The position numbers and the translations under genes are program-made. A stretch of 64,000 nucleotides of DNA from Saprospiraceae bacterium (lineage in GTDB: Bacteria; Bacteroidota; Bacteroidia; Chitinophagales; Saprospiraceae): the NCBI GenBank assembly GCA_016714445.1, contig JADJNF010000002.1, positions 1 to 64,000 on the forward strand. The letters are read 5' to 3'. Positions 20,899 through 29,923 of the stretch are shown piece after piece (the first letter of the stretch is position 1; each line of letters starts with the position of its first letter). The notes beneath the pieces are model-generated. The model ran no database searches. It saw only the letters and a list, made by a program, of their open reading frames with translations, and was not told the origin of the DNA.

Positions 20899-22119
20899 TT
20901 ATAAAGAGTCATAAATTTGGGCCAATTGTTCACCACGTCTATCCCAATGGAAAACATGCTCAAACTGTGCTCTTGCACCTTGTCTCAATCCTTTGTATTT
21001 CGCCTTATCCGAATATAAAATTCGCATCGCTTTTGCTAGATTGAATGTAGTATTATCATATGTATCTTCCTTTATCTTTATACCGCATTGTTCGTTTATA
21101 AAACTACCGGGGCCACAATTGTCAAGACAAATCACTGGCAAGCCGAATGATAATGCTTCAGGGACGACCATACCTGCACCTTCGTGAGATGGGAATAGAA
21201 ATACTTGCGACTGTTTAAATAATTTCATAAGTTCATTCCTTTCCATCCACAGTACAAATTGGATATTATTTTCTACTCCAAGATCTCTAGCCATCTTTAT
21301 AAGTAGTTTTTCTTCTGGTCCACTGCCTACTATGATGAGTTGAGAATGGGATTTCTGATCATCCGTTAACGTATTATAAAAAGCTGCAAATGACCGAATA
21401 GCTAAATCAAAACCTTTCAGAGGAACTAATCTTCCTGCAGAGATAAATGTGAAATTTTCATTATGGGAATCTTCTATAAACCCAAAATCTTGGGTTGCAA
21501 CTGAAGGAATTATTTGGTACTGCTTTGGTTTAAGATGGAGTTTATTCGGTACATCGTCATTCATGCACCAGACAAAATCTGCTTTTGCAGCTGTATTTTT
21601 AAGAGATGTATTGACTTTCCAAAAATAATTTTTAATGAGCCAGGTTGCCCTATCTTTTAAAAAATATTTGAATGAATATTCCTTAAGGTATTGTCTTGGA
21701 ATCAACGGGTGATGACCTACAGGTCCCCATACAAATGGTTTGCCCAATTGCCATAAATAACTGGGAGTCCAGTCATTGTGAAAATTTAGGTTATGTACTA
21801 TATCAAATTCTAGACTTTGGTTTTTAACAAAAGAAACGATGCCTTTCTGCCACATCCAATAATAAAGCATGGCACCACGTCCACCTTTTTTCCACCATCG
21901 CTTCCAGTATGGCAAGTCAAAATAAAGAAATCTTAAGTTGCAGTAAAGACTATTAGGATGATCTGACATAAATTTTTCTATATCATTTCTATTGTTTTCC
22001 CGAGTGATGGCTATGACTTTATTGTTTTTTGCTATTTGCAACACAAAATTCCATCCCATACCATCTTCCGAACCTTTATATGGATTTACTGCATATGTGG
22101 TGGCAAGAATCGTCTTCAT
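20899..22119 (-). CDS. GT4-family glycosyltransferase
   Basis: A 406-residue glycosyltransferase starting MKTILATTYAVNPYKGSEDGMG, the glycine-rich acceptor-domain start common in GT4. It has HNLNFHNDW, then FVWGPVGHH, then a Glycos_transf_1 domain with FISAGRLVPLKGFDLAI and the E-x7-E motif in EGAGMVVPEALSFGLPV. It sits immediately downstream of the acetyltransferase gene in the same operon. The frame is intact. It probably adds one sugar of the EPS repeat; specificity is not deducible. Confidence 0.87.
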   Translation of the reverse strand: MKTILATTYAVNPYKGSEDGMGWNFVLQIAKNNKVIAITRENNRNDIEKFMSDHPNSLYCNLRFLYFDLPYWKRWWKKGGRGAMLYYWMWQKGIVSFVKNQSLEFDIVHNLNFHNDWTPSYLWQLGKPFVWGPVGHHPLIPRQYLKEYSFKYFLKDRATWLIKNYFWKVNTSLKNTAAKADFVWCMNDDVPNKLHLKPKQYQIIPSVATQDFGFIEDSHNENFTFISAGRLVPLKGFDLAIRSFAAFYNTLTDDQKSHSQLIIVGSGPEEKLLIKMARDLGVENNIQFVLWMERNELMKLFKQSQVFLFPSHEGAGMVVPEALSFGLPVICLDNCGPGSFINEQCGIKIKEDTYDNTTFNLAKAMRILYSDKAKYKGLRQGARAQFEHVFHWDRRGEQLAQIYDSL

Positions 22120-22845
22120 TTAAGCGATATTTTTTATTTTGTGAAAAGATATATCAGGACATCTTTGTCCAATAGTTTTTGCAGGTACGCCACCTATGAT
22201 GGAATTGTCTGGAAACGAACGATTAACTACCGCTCCAGCTGCAATAACGCACCCATCGCCAATAGTCACGCCATCAAGTATGGTTACTTTGCTTCCTATC
22301 CAGCAATTTTTGCCAATTATAATGCCTTGACGTTGCACGCCTTGGAGTCTAATGAGTGAGTCTCCATTTCTAAAATTATGGTTTTCGGGATGACAGCTAA
22401 AGTATTGACCTATGATACAGTCATCTCCTATACTTAAGCCACCTGCACCTCCGAGATACGCAAACTCTCCAATACCCACATGATGACCGATTTGAATACC
22501 TTTTCCAATATTCTGTAGTGTAGTAGCGACAATGATCTGACTGTAGTCACCTATACTGACATTATCACCAAAGATGATGCCCTCTTTTCCCAATCCACTT
22601 AGGCTTACATTTTTACCCAATTTTAGGAATTTCCCCCATTTGATTTTAGAGAGGTAGGTTATGCTTACTCTTGATGAAAGTATCATACCTTTGGGATTTC
22701 TACCCATAAAAAGCAGCTTGCTACCACGTATCACTTTTATAGCTAGTGTAAACATGTATCCCAATAGAAAGCGACTACTTATAGCGTTGTCGATCACAAA
22801 ATCAGGATTTCTCTTTCTAATGAAGTATAGAAGTAAGTTTTTCAT
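22120..22845 (-). CDS. Hexapeptide-repeat acyltransferase (LbH family)
   Basis: A 241-residue protein with left-handed beta-helix hexapeptide repeats through most of its length (IIFGDNVSIGDYSQI, LSIGDDCIIGQYFSC, IIIGKNCWIGSKVTILDGVTIGDGCVIAAGAVV). It has the family loop containing the catalytic-type His in SCHPENHNF and the usual end GGVPAKTIG. Such enzymes transfer acetyl or similar groups to sugars. It overlaps the end of the preceding kinase-fusion gene by 4 bases and precedes two glycosyltransferases, so it probably decorates the EPS or modifies a sugar precursor. Confidence 0.88.
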   Translation of the reverse strand: MKNLLLYFIRKRNPDFVIDNAISSRFLLGYMFTLAIKVIRGSKLLFMGRNPKGMILSSRVSITYLSKIKWGKFLKLGKNVSLSGLGKEGIIFGDNVSIGDYSQIIVATTLQNIGKGIQIGHHVGIGEFAYLGGAGGLSIGDDCIIGQYFSCHPENHNFRNGDSLIRLQGVQRQGIIIGKNCWIGSKVTILDGVTIGDGCVIAAGAVVNRSFPDNSIIGGVPAKTIGQRCPDISFHKIKNIA

Positions 22846-25199
22846 ATTTGCGATATTTTTGTTTTTACGCCTCTGAATAATATGGAAAGCGTATCGTCGA
22901 GTTTTTCGTTTGCTATTGATATATAATCACTTGATGTATAAGTATTTGCATAATGTTCAAAAAGGTTTTTATAATCACTTGTCAGCGTTTCGATAGTTTG
23001 GATATCTAATTCCTGTTTTCTAGCTAGTATGGTACCTGCTTCGGCGTATAAAAAATAATTAAGATCTGGTTTGAGCAAAAATCGATACCCAAATTTTACC
23101 CATGAAGTAGGTAGAAGGATGTTAGATCGCTTACCATCATTGATAAAATCAAAGTAATATCTGTCATAAAGCACTACTTTGCCTCGCATGACATACTTAA
23201 CATACACATAAAATTGGCCTAAAATAAAATCAATATAATAGTATCCAAATCTAAACATTGAAGACAAAAGGTTTTTATTTTGACCTGTTCTCGGCAATTT
23301 GCTTACGGAGATAGCTTCAGCCTTTTCTTTGCCATGCCTAAGCGCACTGATGATCGGAAGTATAGATGGTCTATGTCGTAGGACGATCACATCTTTGCGA
23401 AGATTTTTTTCTATTTTATGCTTGACCAATTCTATTATAGTAGATTTGCCAGCGCCATCTACTCCACTAAAAGTAATGACTAAGCCACCATTTTGGAAAA
23501 ACGAACGTATGGTATCCACATAATAAAACACTTTATTTTTTAATCCTTTCCATCCGCGATTTTCTACTTTACTTTGTATGATCGTCTGTAATTCTGTCGT
23601 ATTCATTTTTTCACCATTACAATATGACATTAAAGCCAGATCTTCATTTCCATTGGCGTGGTGCAAATGTATTTTTTTGCCCATATAATTAAATGGAACC
23701 TGGGTATTATTCAAAGCATAAAACCAAACGATATATCTCATTTCGTCTGTAGGGTGCAAGGTTTTGATGCCGTGATCATTGACTACTGATCTTTTTAATA
23801 ATAAGTCTGCATCTAAAAATACTTGGTTTTTTCTTTTTAATTTATGTATCAAATCAAGGCTTAAAAAGCTGCCATCGTGAAAGTAGATAGCTATGTTTTC
23901 CATAAATGACTTGGATGTAGTGACTACTTTGTTTTGCAGTGGTGAATTATGGCACAATTGAGTGATATAACTTAAGTCTTTTTGTCTCATCAGAATGTCA
24001 ATGTCAGAATCTTCTGACCAAAAGTCAGGATGAGAGTCTGATAATTTTATCCCTGCATATTCAATCGGCTTTAAATGATCAAAAAGGGTACTGATAAAAA
24101 GCTGTCGTTGAGATGTATTAACAATCAAATTGTCTAATGCTGTATTCCACATATTTATCATCCAATATATCTGAGGGTGCCAGTATTTCTGTGCCACATA
24201 ATTTGACATAGACCGTGTGATATGATATAAAAGATATAGGGACAAATATCTATTCATCTCGTCAATAGATTCAAAAAAAGGTTGCTTTTCTCTTTTTAAT
24301 AATTTTTCTGTCAAGACTTGATAAGTTTTTGACCAATCATTCCTGCCCACTAAAATACCTTGTTGTATGATGAAATGAAAAAGATCAAATCCTTTGGGCA
24401 TTGCTGCATCTGCTGCTTCCCAATCATAGACAAATAATTTATTTTCGGAGATGTACATATTCCATGATGTAAAATCTCCATGTGCACATCCAAAATCTGT
24501 TAGTTTATCTTGATCTAATTGTGATTGGAGTAGATAAAGCTTTGCGTGTAAACCCTTCGGCATTTTGGGATCGTGTTCTAATTGTTGGAGCAAAGCCATT
24601 GAATTGACATAGGATTCACTTTCACTTAATGATACCTTTTGGAGCGATTTACTGAATAATTCTTGCGTAAAATCTAAGTGTGTATTGGTTAAAATAGGCG
24701 ATCTTTCCAGATTTTTATCAAAGGCAGTTTGACAATATGCAAAGTCACCATTTTCTATTACTTTTGGATGCTTCAATGTTGAAAATGTTTGCTTTTGAAG
24801 CCAATTAAGTGTGGATTTTTCACGTTCTAAGCTAACTTTAGCATTTTTACCTACAGGCAATTTAACAAAAGTGTCATTGGCATAAATCACCAATTTCTGT
24901 TGTGTTCCTATGGTCCCGGTAAAGATTGCCCACTTTTCGCCTAAAATGTCTGGAACATTGACTTTTTGTTTGCTAAAAAACCATGACTGTAAACGAAGCG
25001 AGAATATTAATTTGATCAAAACAACATAAATGGCGGCTTTAGTTGGGCTTTCATTATAGAACCTCAGGAATTCTGGTTTTTTTAGTTCTACTGGCCAAAT
25101 CCAGCGAATAGTTCCGTCCGGATTTTTGACTGCAAACACTTCTTTTGATTTGTGTTTATTGCAAGGGATCAGCTCCATTATATTTTTAATATTGTGCAT
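22842..25199 (-). CDS. Fusion: APH-like kinase, nucleotidyltransferase-like and thymidylate-kinase-like domains
   Basis: A protein of about 785 residues with three parts. The N-terminal half holds an aminoglycoside/choline-kinase-like domain with CAHGDFTSWNMYI and VYDWEAAD (catalytic-loop and Mg motifs). The centre has a nucleotidyltransferase-like patch with WSEDSDIDILM (paired aspartates). The C-terminal third is a thymidylate-kinase-type P-loop domain with FSGVDGAGKSTII and YDRYYFDF. I prefer the ATG at 25199 because the sigma-54-like promoter predicts transcription from about 25215, downstream of the ATG at 25217; the ATG at 25178 is also possible. It is the first gene of EPS operon 3. 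I infer a role in phosphorylating or activating a sugar or lipid precursor. No defined reaction can be given. Confidence 0.75.
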   Translation of the reverse strand: MHNIKNIMELIPCNKHKSKEVFAVKNPDGTIRWIWPVELKKPEFLRFYNESPTKAAIYVVLIKLIFSLRLQSWFFSKQKVNVPDILGEKWAIFTGTIGTQQKLVIYANDTFVKLPVGKNAKVSLEREKSTLNWLQKQTFSTLKHPKVIENGDFAYCQTAFDKNLERSPILTNTHLDFTQELFSKSLQKVSLSESESYVNSMALLQQLEHDPKMPKGLHAKLYLLQSQLDQDKLTDFGCAHGDFTSWNMYISENKLFVYDWEAADAAMPKGFDLFHFIIQQGILVGRNDWSKTYQVLTEKLLKREKQPFFESIDEMNRYLSLYLLYHITRSMSNYVAQKYWHPQIYWMINMWNTALDNLIVNTSQRQLFISTLFDHLKPIEYAGIKLSDSHPDFWSEDSDIDILMRQKDLSYITQLCHNSPLQNKVVTTSKSFMENIAIYFHDGSFLSLDLIHKLKRKNQVFLDADLLLKRSVVNDHGIKTLHPTDEMRYIVWFYALNNTQVPFNYMGKKIHLHHANGNEDLALMSYCNGEKMNTTELQTIIQSKVENRGWKGLKNKVFYYVDTIRSFFQNGGLVITFSGVDGAGKSTIIELVKHKIEKNLRKDVIVLRHRPSILPIISALRHGKEKAEAISVSKLPRTGQNKNLLSSMFRFGYYYIDFILGQFYVYVKYVMRGKVVLYDRYYFDFINDGKRSNILLPTSWVKFGYRFLLKPDLNYFLYAEAGTILARKQELDIQTIETLTSDYKNLFEHYANTYTSSDYISIANEKLDDTLSILFRGVKTKISQI

Positions 25200-25225
25200 T
25201 ATGCCATTATTTTGCAATATGGGGG

Positions 25226-25240
25226 ACTAAAGTAATGCCA
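25226..25240 (-). promoter_or_regulatory. Sigma-54-like promoter of EPS operon 3
   Basis: On the minus strand TGGCATTACTTTAGT, the third GG-N10-GT element. The predicted start near 25215 gives a leader of about 16 nt to the ATG at 25199. Confidence 0.5.
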
Positions 25241-25314
25241 TGATCATATCTAATTGACAATCAATATTTTATAATATTAAGTGAAAAATAAAAATTCCAT
25301 AAAACACTACAGAT

Positions 25315-25329
25315 TTCCAAATTTTGGAA
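25315..25329 (-). promoter_or_regulatory. EPS palindrome 3 (candidate activator site)
   Basis: TTCCAAATTTTGGAA, an exact TTCCA-N5-TGGAA site, 74 bp upstream of the promoter-like element at 25240. This is about two helical turns further than at the other two operons. It is also 97 bp from the divergent sigma-factor gene at 25426. Confidence 0.55.
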
Positions 25330-25425
25330 TTAAATAATAAATTGAAAAAATTATTTCAAACTTCATTACAACCTTTTTCCTATTCTATTCGTCATTAACC
25401 TTGAAAACGAAAAATTAGACTTAGT

Positions 25426-25977
25426 TTGAAGGTTGTAGATATAAATAGTGAGTTGTTTGAGTGGATAGATCTGACTATCCACAATGATCGTGAGGCGCAA
25501 AGAGTGATATACAATAAATATTCACCTAAGCTCCTTAGTATCTGCCGACAATATATCAATGACGTACATGCAGCTGAAGACGTTTTGGTGACTGCTTTCA
25601 TGAAAATTTTTACCCACATCAGTAAATTTGAAAACAAAGGAAATTTTGAAGCCTGGATAAGAAGGATCACCGTAAATGAATGTATCTCTTTTATCAGAGC
25701 CAATAAAAAAGTCCGGTTTACAGATGAAGATAGTCAAATATCGGCTTCAGAAACATCTGACAGTCATATGATTATTCAGGATATTCAGTTGATGATTGAT
25801 TTATTGCCTTTTGGATGCAAAATGGTGTTTAATCTTTATGCCATTGAAGGATATAAACACCAGGAAATTGCAGCATTACTTGGTATTTCTGAGGGTACAT
25901 CTAAGTCACAATTGGCTTATGCGAGAAAATTATTACAGCAATTATTACATCAAAATAATATGGCTTATCATGGATAA
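25426..25977 (+). CDS. ECF-type RNA polymerase sigma factor
   Basis: A 183-residue sigma-70-family ECF factor. Region 2 (about 20-90) has YNKYSPKLLSICRQYINDVHAAEDVLVTAFMKIF and FEAWIRRITVNECISF. Region 4 (about 120-175) has LLPFGCKMVFNLYAIEGYKHQEIAALLGISEGTSKSQL, the helix-turn-helix for -35 recognition. No ATG is available near the domain; TTG at 25426 is the best start. Its 3' end overlaps the next gene by 8 bases, the usual layout for a sigma/anti-sigma pair. It is divergent from EPS operon 3, but nothing shows that it controls it. Confidence 0.9.
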   Translation: MKVVDINSELFEWIDLTIHNDREAQRVIYNKYSPKLLSICRQYINDVHAAEDVLVTAFMKIFTHISKFENKGNFEAWIRRITVNECISFIRANKKVRFTDEDSQISASETSDSHMIIQDIQLMIDLLPFGCKMVFNLYAIEGYKHQEIAALLGISEGTSKSQLAYARKLLQQLLHQNNMAYHG

Positions 25978-26749
25978 TAAGACAGTAGATCATAAAATAA
26001 AAGATTTTTTTGAACCAAGGACTATTAATCCTTCTACCCAATCATGGGATCGACTGGATGCAATGTTGTCTATTGCTGAGACTCAAAAGAAGAAAAAAAG
26101 TCCTATATATCTTGTGGTTGCGGCAAGTTTAGCTCCAATACTTATGATTAGTTTTTGGTTTATTTTCGAAAATGATATGCTGAAAACAAAGACGAATGAA
26201 TCATTAGTTTCATCACAAAGTCACAATATAGAAAGTAAAATAAACCCTAAAATCACATCTATTCCTGGCCCAAAGCCTAAAGCAGAAGTAGAAAACACTT
26301 CGATATCAGAAAACATTGATAATCTATCATTTATCGACATATCACCATCAATAAAAGATAAACATAACCGACCAAAATCAGAAATAAACTTAGTACTTAC
26401 ATCGTATACTTCGCAAGATAATTTATCTTCTGATAACACAACAGAAAGACAAAGTATTAGTATAAACGATGATCACGAAACAGGCAATAACAGTGAACCG
26501 AATATCGGAGAAGGGGAAACAACTCAGAACCCTGCGAAAAATATAGAAAGTGAAATTGTTACAAATATTTCTCAAAATAAAGATGCTGGTTCCAGGTATA
26601 AATATGGTCTCGATCCTGAAAAATTACTCAAAGAAGCAGAAAGTAAGTCGCAACAATCTTTTTTATCAAAAGTATTCAAAACACTGACAGAAAAATCTGA
26701 ATCTGTGGTAACTGCCGTCACTACAAGAAATGAGATAAAAGCCAGATAA
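25970..26749 (+). CDS. Membrane-anchored putative anti-sigma protein
   Basis: The ATG at 25970 begins MDNKTVDHKIKDFFEPRTINPS, a cytosolic segment of about 45 residues. One membrane helix follows (IYLVVAASLAPILMISFWFIF), then a long low-complexity Ser/Asn/Glu-rich periplasmic part. The 259-residue layout and the 8-base overlap with the sigma-factor gene fit a single-pass anti-sigma factor. The cytosolic part contains SWDRLDAML, seen in other Bacteroidota proteins of this class. The function rests on topology and position rather than a strong domain match. Confidence 0.65.
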   Translation: MDNKTVDHKIKDFFEPRTINPSTQSWDRLDAMLSIAETQKKKKSPIYLVVAASLAPILMISFWFIFENDMLKTKTNESLVSSQSHNIESKINPKITSIPGPKPKAEVENTSISENIDNLSFIDISPSIKDKHNRPKSEINLVLTSYTSQDNLSSDNTTERQSISINDDHETGNNSEPNIGEGETTQNPAKNIESEIVTNISQNKDAGSRYKYGLDPEKLLKEAESKSQQSFLSKVFKTLTEKSESVVTAVTTRNEIKAR

Positions 26750-26786
26750 TTACATTCTATTACATCATATTTAAAATTTAATCAAA

Positions 26787-27893
26787 ATGAACAGAATTTT
26801 GTACCTCATGCTATTTTTATTATTTACCATGCATTCCTACGCTCAATCCGAGTTTGAAAACAGGATTAAGATGATTAAAACCGATATTGAAATCATAAAA
26901 TCACAGGAAAAAGAAACACTCAGATTAGAAGTTGAAGCCATCAATTATCGTCTAGAAAAAGGTGAAATCACCACATCTGAAGCAGAAATTCAGAAAAAAG
27001 CGGTGTCAGAAAAATGTGCTGATCGGATAGAAGCCAGGATAGAACCTTTGGAAAAAGAAATACAGGCCTTAGTAAAAGGAGAAGTAGAAGAAAAAGACGA
27101 TCGAATCGACAATCTTGAAGATATAGATGAAGAAAATGAAAAAGATGATGACGAAGAATACCGGGATAAGAAAAAACGTGAAATAGATTTTGATAGAATT
27201 TCCATAGACTGGAAACCACGAAAAAACAAAAAATATAGAGGCGAATCACGCACCACTACTCAATTCGTTTTTGCTTTTGGCTTAAATAATCTTATTACTG
27301 ACGGCGATTTTGGCAGTATCGAAGATAATGGAATAAAACTAAGCAATTCAAGATTTTATGAGTGGGGATGGACCTGGAAAACCAGATTGGCCCAAAATTC
27401 TCCATTTCTTCATTTAAAATACGGTCTGTCTTTTACCTACAATAATCTAAGACCTGAAAATAATCAATATTATATTAAAACCGGAGACAAAACCATTCTT
27501 GCCGATCACCCTGAGAGTCTGAGAGACGAACCTTATTTCAGAAATATCAATATGGTACTTCCTGTACATATTGAATTTGATTTTTCAAAAAAACGTATGT
27601 CTGAAGAGTCAGCCATCATAAGAACCCAAAAAACTTTCAGATTGGGCGTAGGTGGCTATGCCGGCATAAATATCAGGAGCAAACAATTGCTTGAATATAA
27701 AGCAGATGGTTTGGAAACAGAGCAAATTACCAAGGGTGATTATAATACAAGCGACTTCATATACGGACTTAGTGCTTATTTTGGGTATAAAGATGTGAGT
27801 TTGTACACAAAGTATGATCTGAATCCTTTATTTACTGATAACGACATAGATCAAAACAATATATCACTTGGATTGAGGTTTGATTTCCATTAA
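26787..27893 (+). CDS. Outer-membrane beta-barrel protein with coiled-coil N-terminus
   Basis: A signal peptide (MNRILYLMLFLLFTMHSYAQ) precedes a charged, Lys/Glu-rich coiled coil (about 25-125, with an acidic DEENEKDDDEEY patch). Alternating hydrophobic strands follow (FVFAFGLNNLITDGDFG, FRLGVGGYAGINIRS) and the chain ends LGLRFDFH, the aromatic end typical of outer-membrane barrels. It is 37 bp downstream of the anti-sigma-like gene and probably in the same operon, perhaps as a target or sensor of that pathway. No specific function is known. Confidence 0.75.
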   Translation: MNRILYLMLFLLFTMHSYAQSEFENRIKMIKTDIEIIKSQEKETLRLEVEAINYRLEKGEITTSEAEIQKKAVSEKCADRIEARIEPLEKEIQALVKGEVEEKDDRIDNLEDIDEENEKDDDEEYRDKKKREIDFDRISIDWKPRKNKKYRGESRTTTQFVFAFGLNNLITDGDFGSIEDNGIKLSNSRFYEWGWTWKTRLAQNSPFLHLKYGLSFTYNNLRPENNQYYIKTGDKTILADHPESLRDEPYFRNINMVLPVHIEFDFSKKRMSEESAIIRTQKTFRLGVGGYAGINIRSKQLLEYKADGLETEQITKGDYNTSDFIYGLSAYFGYKDVSLYTKYDLNPLFTDNDIDQNNISLGLRFDFH

Positions 27894-27905
27894 GTCTTTC
27901 TGCGA

Positions 27906-27958
27906 TTTGTCAAATTTAATTACAAGATGTTGAAAATCTTGTAATTAAATTTGACAAA
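27906..27958. terminator. Bidirectional terminator, 23-bp perfect stem
   Basis: Bases 27906-27928 and 27936-27958 are perfect reverse complements around a 7-nt loop (GTTGAAA), ending in A and T runs on both sides. It lies between the convergent genes ending at 27893 and 28036 and should terminate both. Confidence 0.85.
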
Positions 27959-28035
27959 ACAGATTTTGATACCCACCTATTCTGAGTCTTATTCTATTTT
28001 CTTATTTGCTGAATTATACTATTAATGACTCAGGT

Positions 28036-29892
28036 TTATTCAACATCCAGCTTGGGCATCATTTTACGTGGATAGACGTTATTGGTCCTGTCTACGTCTG
28101 CAAGTCTTTTCGAAAAATCGATTTCTATGGTTTCAATATCACTCAGTTTCTGATCCAGATCCAATTTATAGGTAGGGTGTGTCCATGACCAGTCTTTCAT
28201 AACTTTAAAATTACTAAAAAAACGATCTCCGTTCTTTTCACCACGCATGATATCCAATGGAATATAATAATAATACTCTTTACCATTTTTGGTCTTTACC
28301 GTGATATCCAATGGCATAGGCATGATACCTTTTTTTCTGATGATGGCAGATTTACCACTCATACTTTCGACTTCATAATCAATGGTATGGGTAGTATGGA
28401 CAAAGTATTCCTTAAACCAATCCAATTCCAGTTTACTTGCCTTTTCCATAATACGTATAAAATCATTGGGGTTTGGATGTTTAAATTTCCAGGTATCAAA
28501 ATATAGCAGCATACCTTTATCAAATGCGTGTTCCCCTATGATATATCTCAATTGTTCCAGAAACACTTCCCCTTTGGTGTATGAAGCCACGCCATATGCA
28601 GTATTGGTCAGAAAATGATCTGCGTGCGTGATCAATGGTTCTTCTCTGCCGCTCAACGCAAAATTGATGTATCCATTGACATCTCCGAGATGAGGATTCT
28701 GTACCGGTTCTCCGGGAATCATCTTTTTTAGGCTGAGATAGTTCATCACTTCATTGCTGGCATAAGATGTAAAACCTTCGTCCATCCAATGATATAATGC
28801 TTCGTTTGAGCCCAGCATCATCTGATACCAGCTGTGCATCCATTCATGGACGGCTACACCCACCAAACTCACTAAACCCCTCTCTCCGGTGATCAGCGTT
28901 GCCATAGGATATTCCATTCCTCCATCACCTCCCTGTATAAAGGAATATTCAGGAAAAGCATATTTCCCGTACTTTTCATTTATAAATTTTAACGCTTCAT
29001 CCATGATCGCAGGCAGTCTTTCCCAGTTTTCAGTAGTTCGGTCACCAGGCTGATAAAAAGCCCTGATGATAGTGCCATCATGAGCTTTGTGCACGATTTG
29101 TTTATAGTCAGGATCAGCGGCCCATACAAAATCATGGACATTTTCCGCTTTAAAATGCCACGTCAATCGATCAGGTCGTGAAACCGGTTCAACAGGACTG
29201 TATCCATAACCTACTTCATCTTTATTCTGTAGAATACCGGTACCTGCTATGACATATTCTTTTGGCATAGTGATCCTGATGTCAAAATCTCCCCAAATGC
29301 CATAAAACTCTCTTGCCACATAAGGATTGGCATGCCACCCCTGATAATCATAATTACACATTTTGGGATACCACTGCGCCATAGAATATTCAATACCTTC
29401 AGCATTATTTCTTCCAGATCTGCGTATCTGCAACGGTACCTGTCCCTTAAATTCCATATCAAAAATGACAGTAGTATTGGGCAAAATGGGTTCAGATAGA
29501 GATACTTCGAGTATGGTCCCTTCCGTATTATGCAAAATCTTTCGTCCATTCATTTTTAAGGACTTTACTTCCATAAAGCCCTGTTCATTTTTTTTAAGTC
29601 TGGCAATCCTGTCCCCTACCCTTTTGTCAGGATCTACAATGGTTCTGGATCTCACATCCATCATACTGTTGGGCTGAAAAGCATTAAAGTACAGGTGATA
29701 AAACACTTTGTATAATGTGTCCGGACTATTATTTGTATACTCCAGCTTTTGGATACCCGTAAACTGGTGTTTTTTAATAGCAAAATCGACATTCATGGTG
29801 TATTTTACCGATTGTTGCCACCTTTCCGGTTGTGCAAAGGCAGTAAATGACATAAAAAGTATAAATAATAAACCTGCAATGTGTTTGAACAT
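28036..29892 (-). CDS. M1-family metallopeptidase (secreted)
   Basis: A 618-residue protein with a signal peptide (MFKHIAGLLFILFMSFTAFAQ). It has the aminopeptidase-N-like fold: an N-terminal beta domain (KLEYTNNSPDTLYKVFYHLYFN) and a catalytic zinc site HEWMHSW near residue 348, with the third ligand in WMDEGFTSYAS. The GGMEYP sequence stands in for the GAMEN exopeptidase motif. It probably digests peptides in the periplasm or outside. It lies 31 bp downstream of the CPBP protease gene on the same strand. The frame is intact. Confidence 0.9.
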   Translation of the reverse strand: MFKHIAGLLFILFMSFTAFAQPERWQQSVKYTMNVDFAIKKHQFTGIQKLEYTNNSPDTLYKVFYHLYFNAFQPNSMMDVRSRTIVDPDKRVGDRIARLKKNEQGFMEVKSLKMNGRKILHNTEGTILEVSLSEPILPNTTVIFDMEFKGQVPLQIRRSGRNNAEGIEYSMAQWYPKMCNYDYQGWHANPYVAREFYGIWGDFDIRITMPKEYVIAGTGILQNKDEVGYGYSPVEPVSRPDRLTWHFKAENVHDFVWAADPDYKQIVHKAHDGTIIRAFYQPGDRTTENWERLPAIMDEALKFINEKYGKYAFPEYSFIQGGDGGMEYPMATLITGERGLVSLVGVAVHEWMHSWYQMMLGSNEALYHWMDEGFTSYASNEVMNYLSLKKMIPGEPVQNPHLGDVNGYINFALSGREEPLITHADHFLTNTAYGVASYTKGEVFLEQLRYIIGEHAFDKGMLLYFDTWKFKHPNPNDFIRIMEKASKLELDWFKEYFVHTTHTIDYEVESMSGKSAIIRKKGIMPMPLDITVKTKNGKEYYYYIPLDIMRGEKNGDRFFSNFKVMKDWSWTHPTYKLDLDQKLSDIETIEIDFSKRLADVDRTNNVYPRKMMPKLDVE

Positions 29893-29923
29893 TTGAATGA
29901 GTTTAGTGAATAAATAAGTATAA

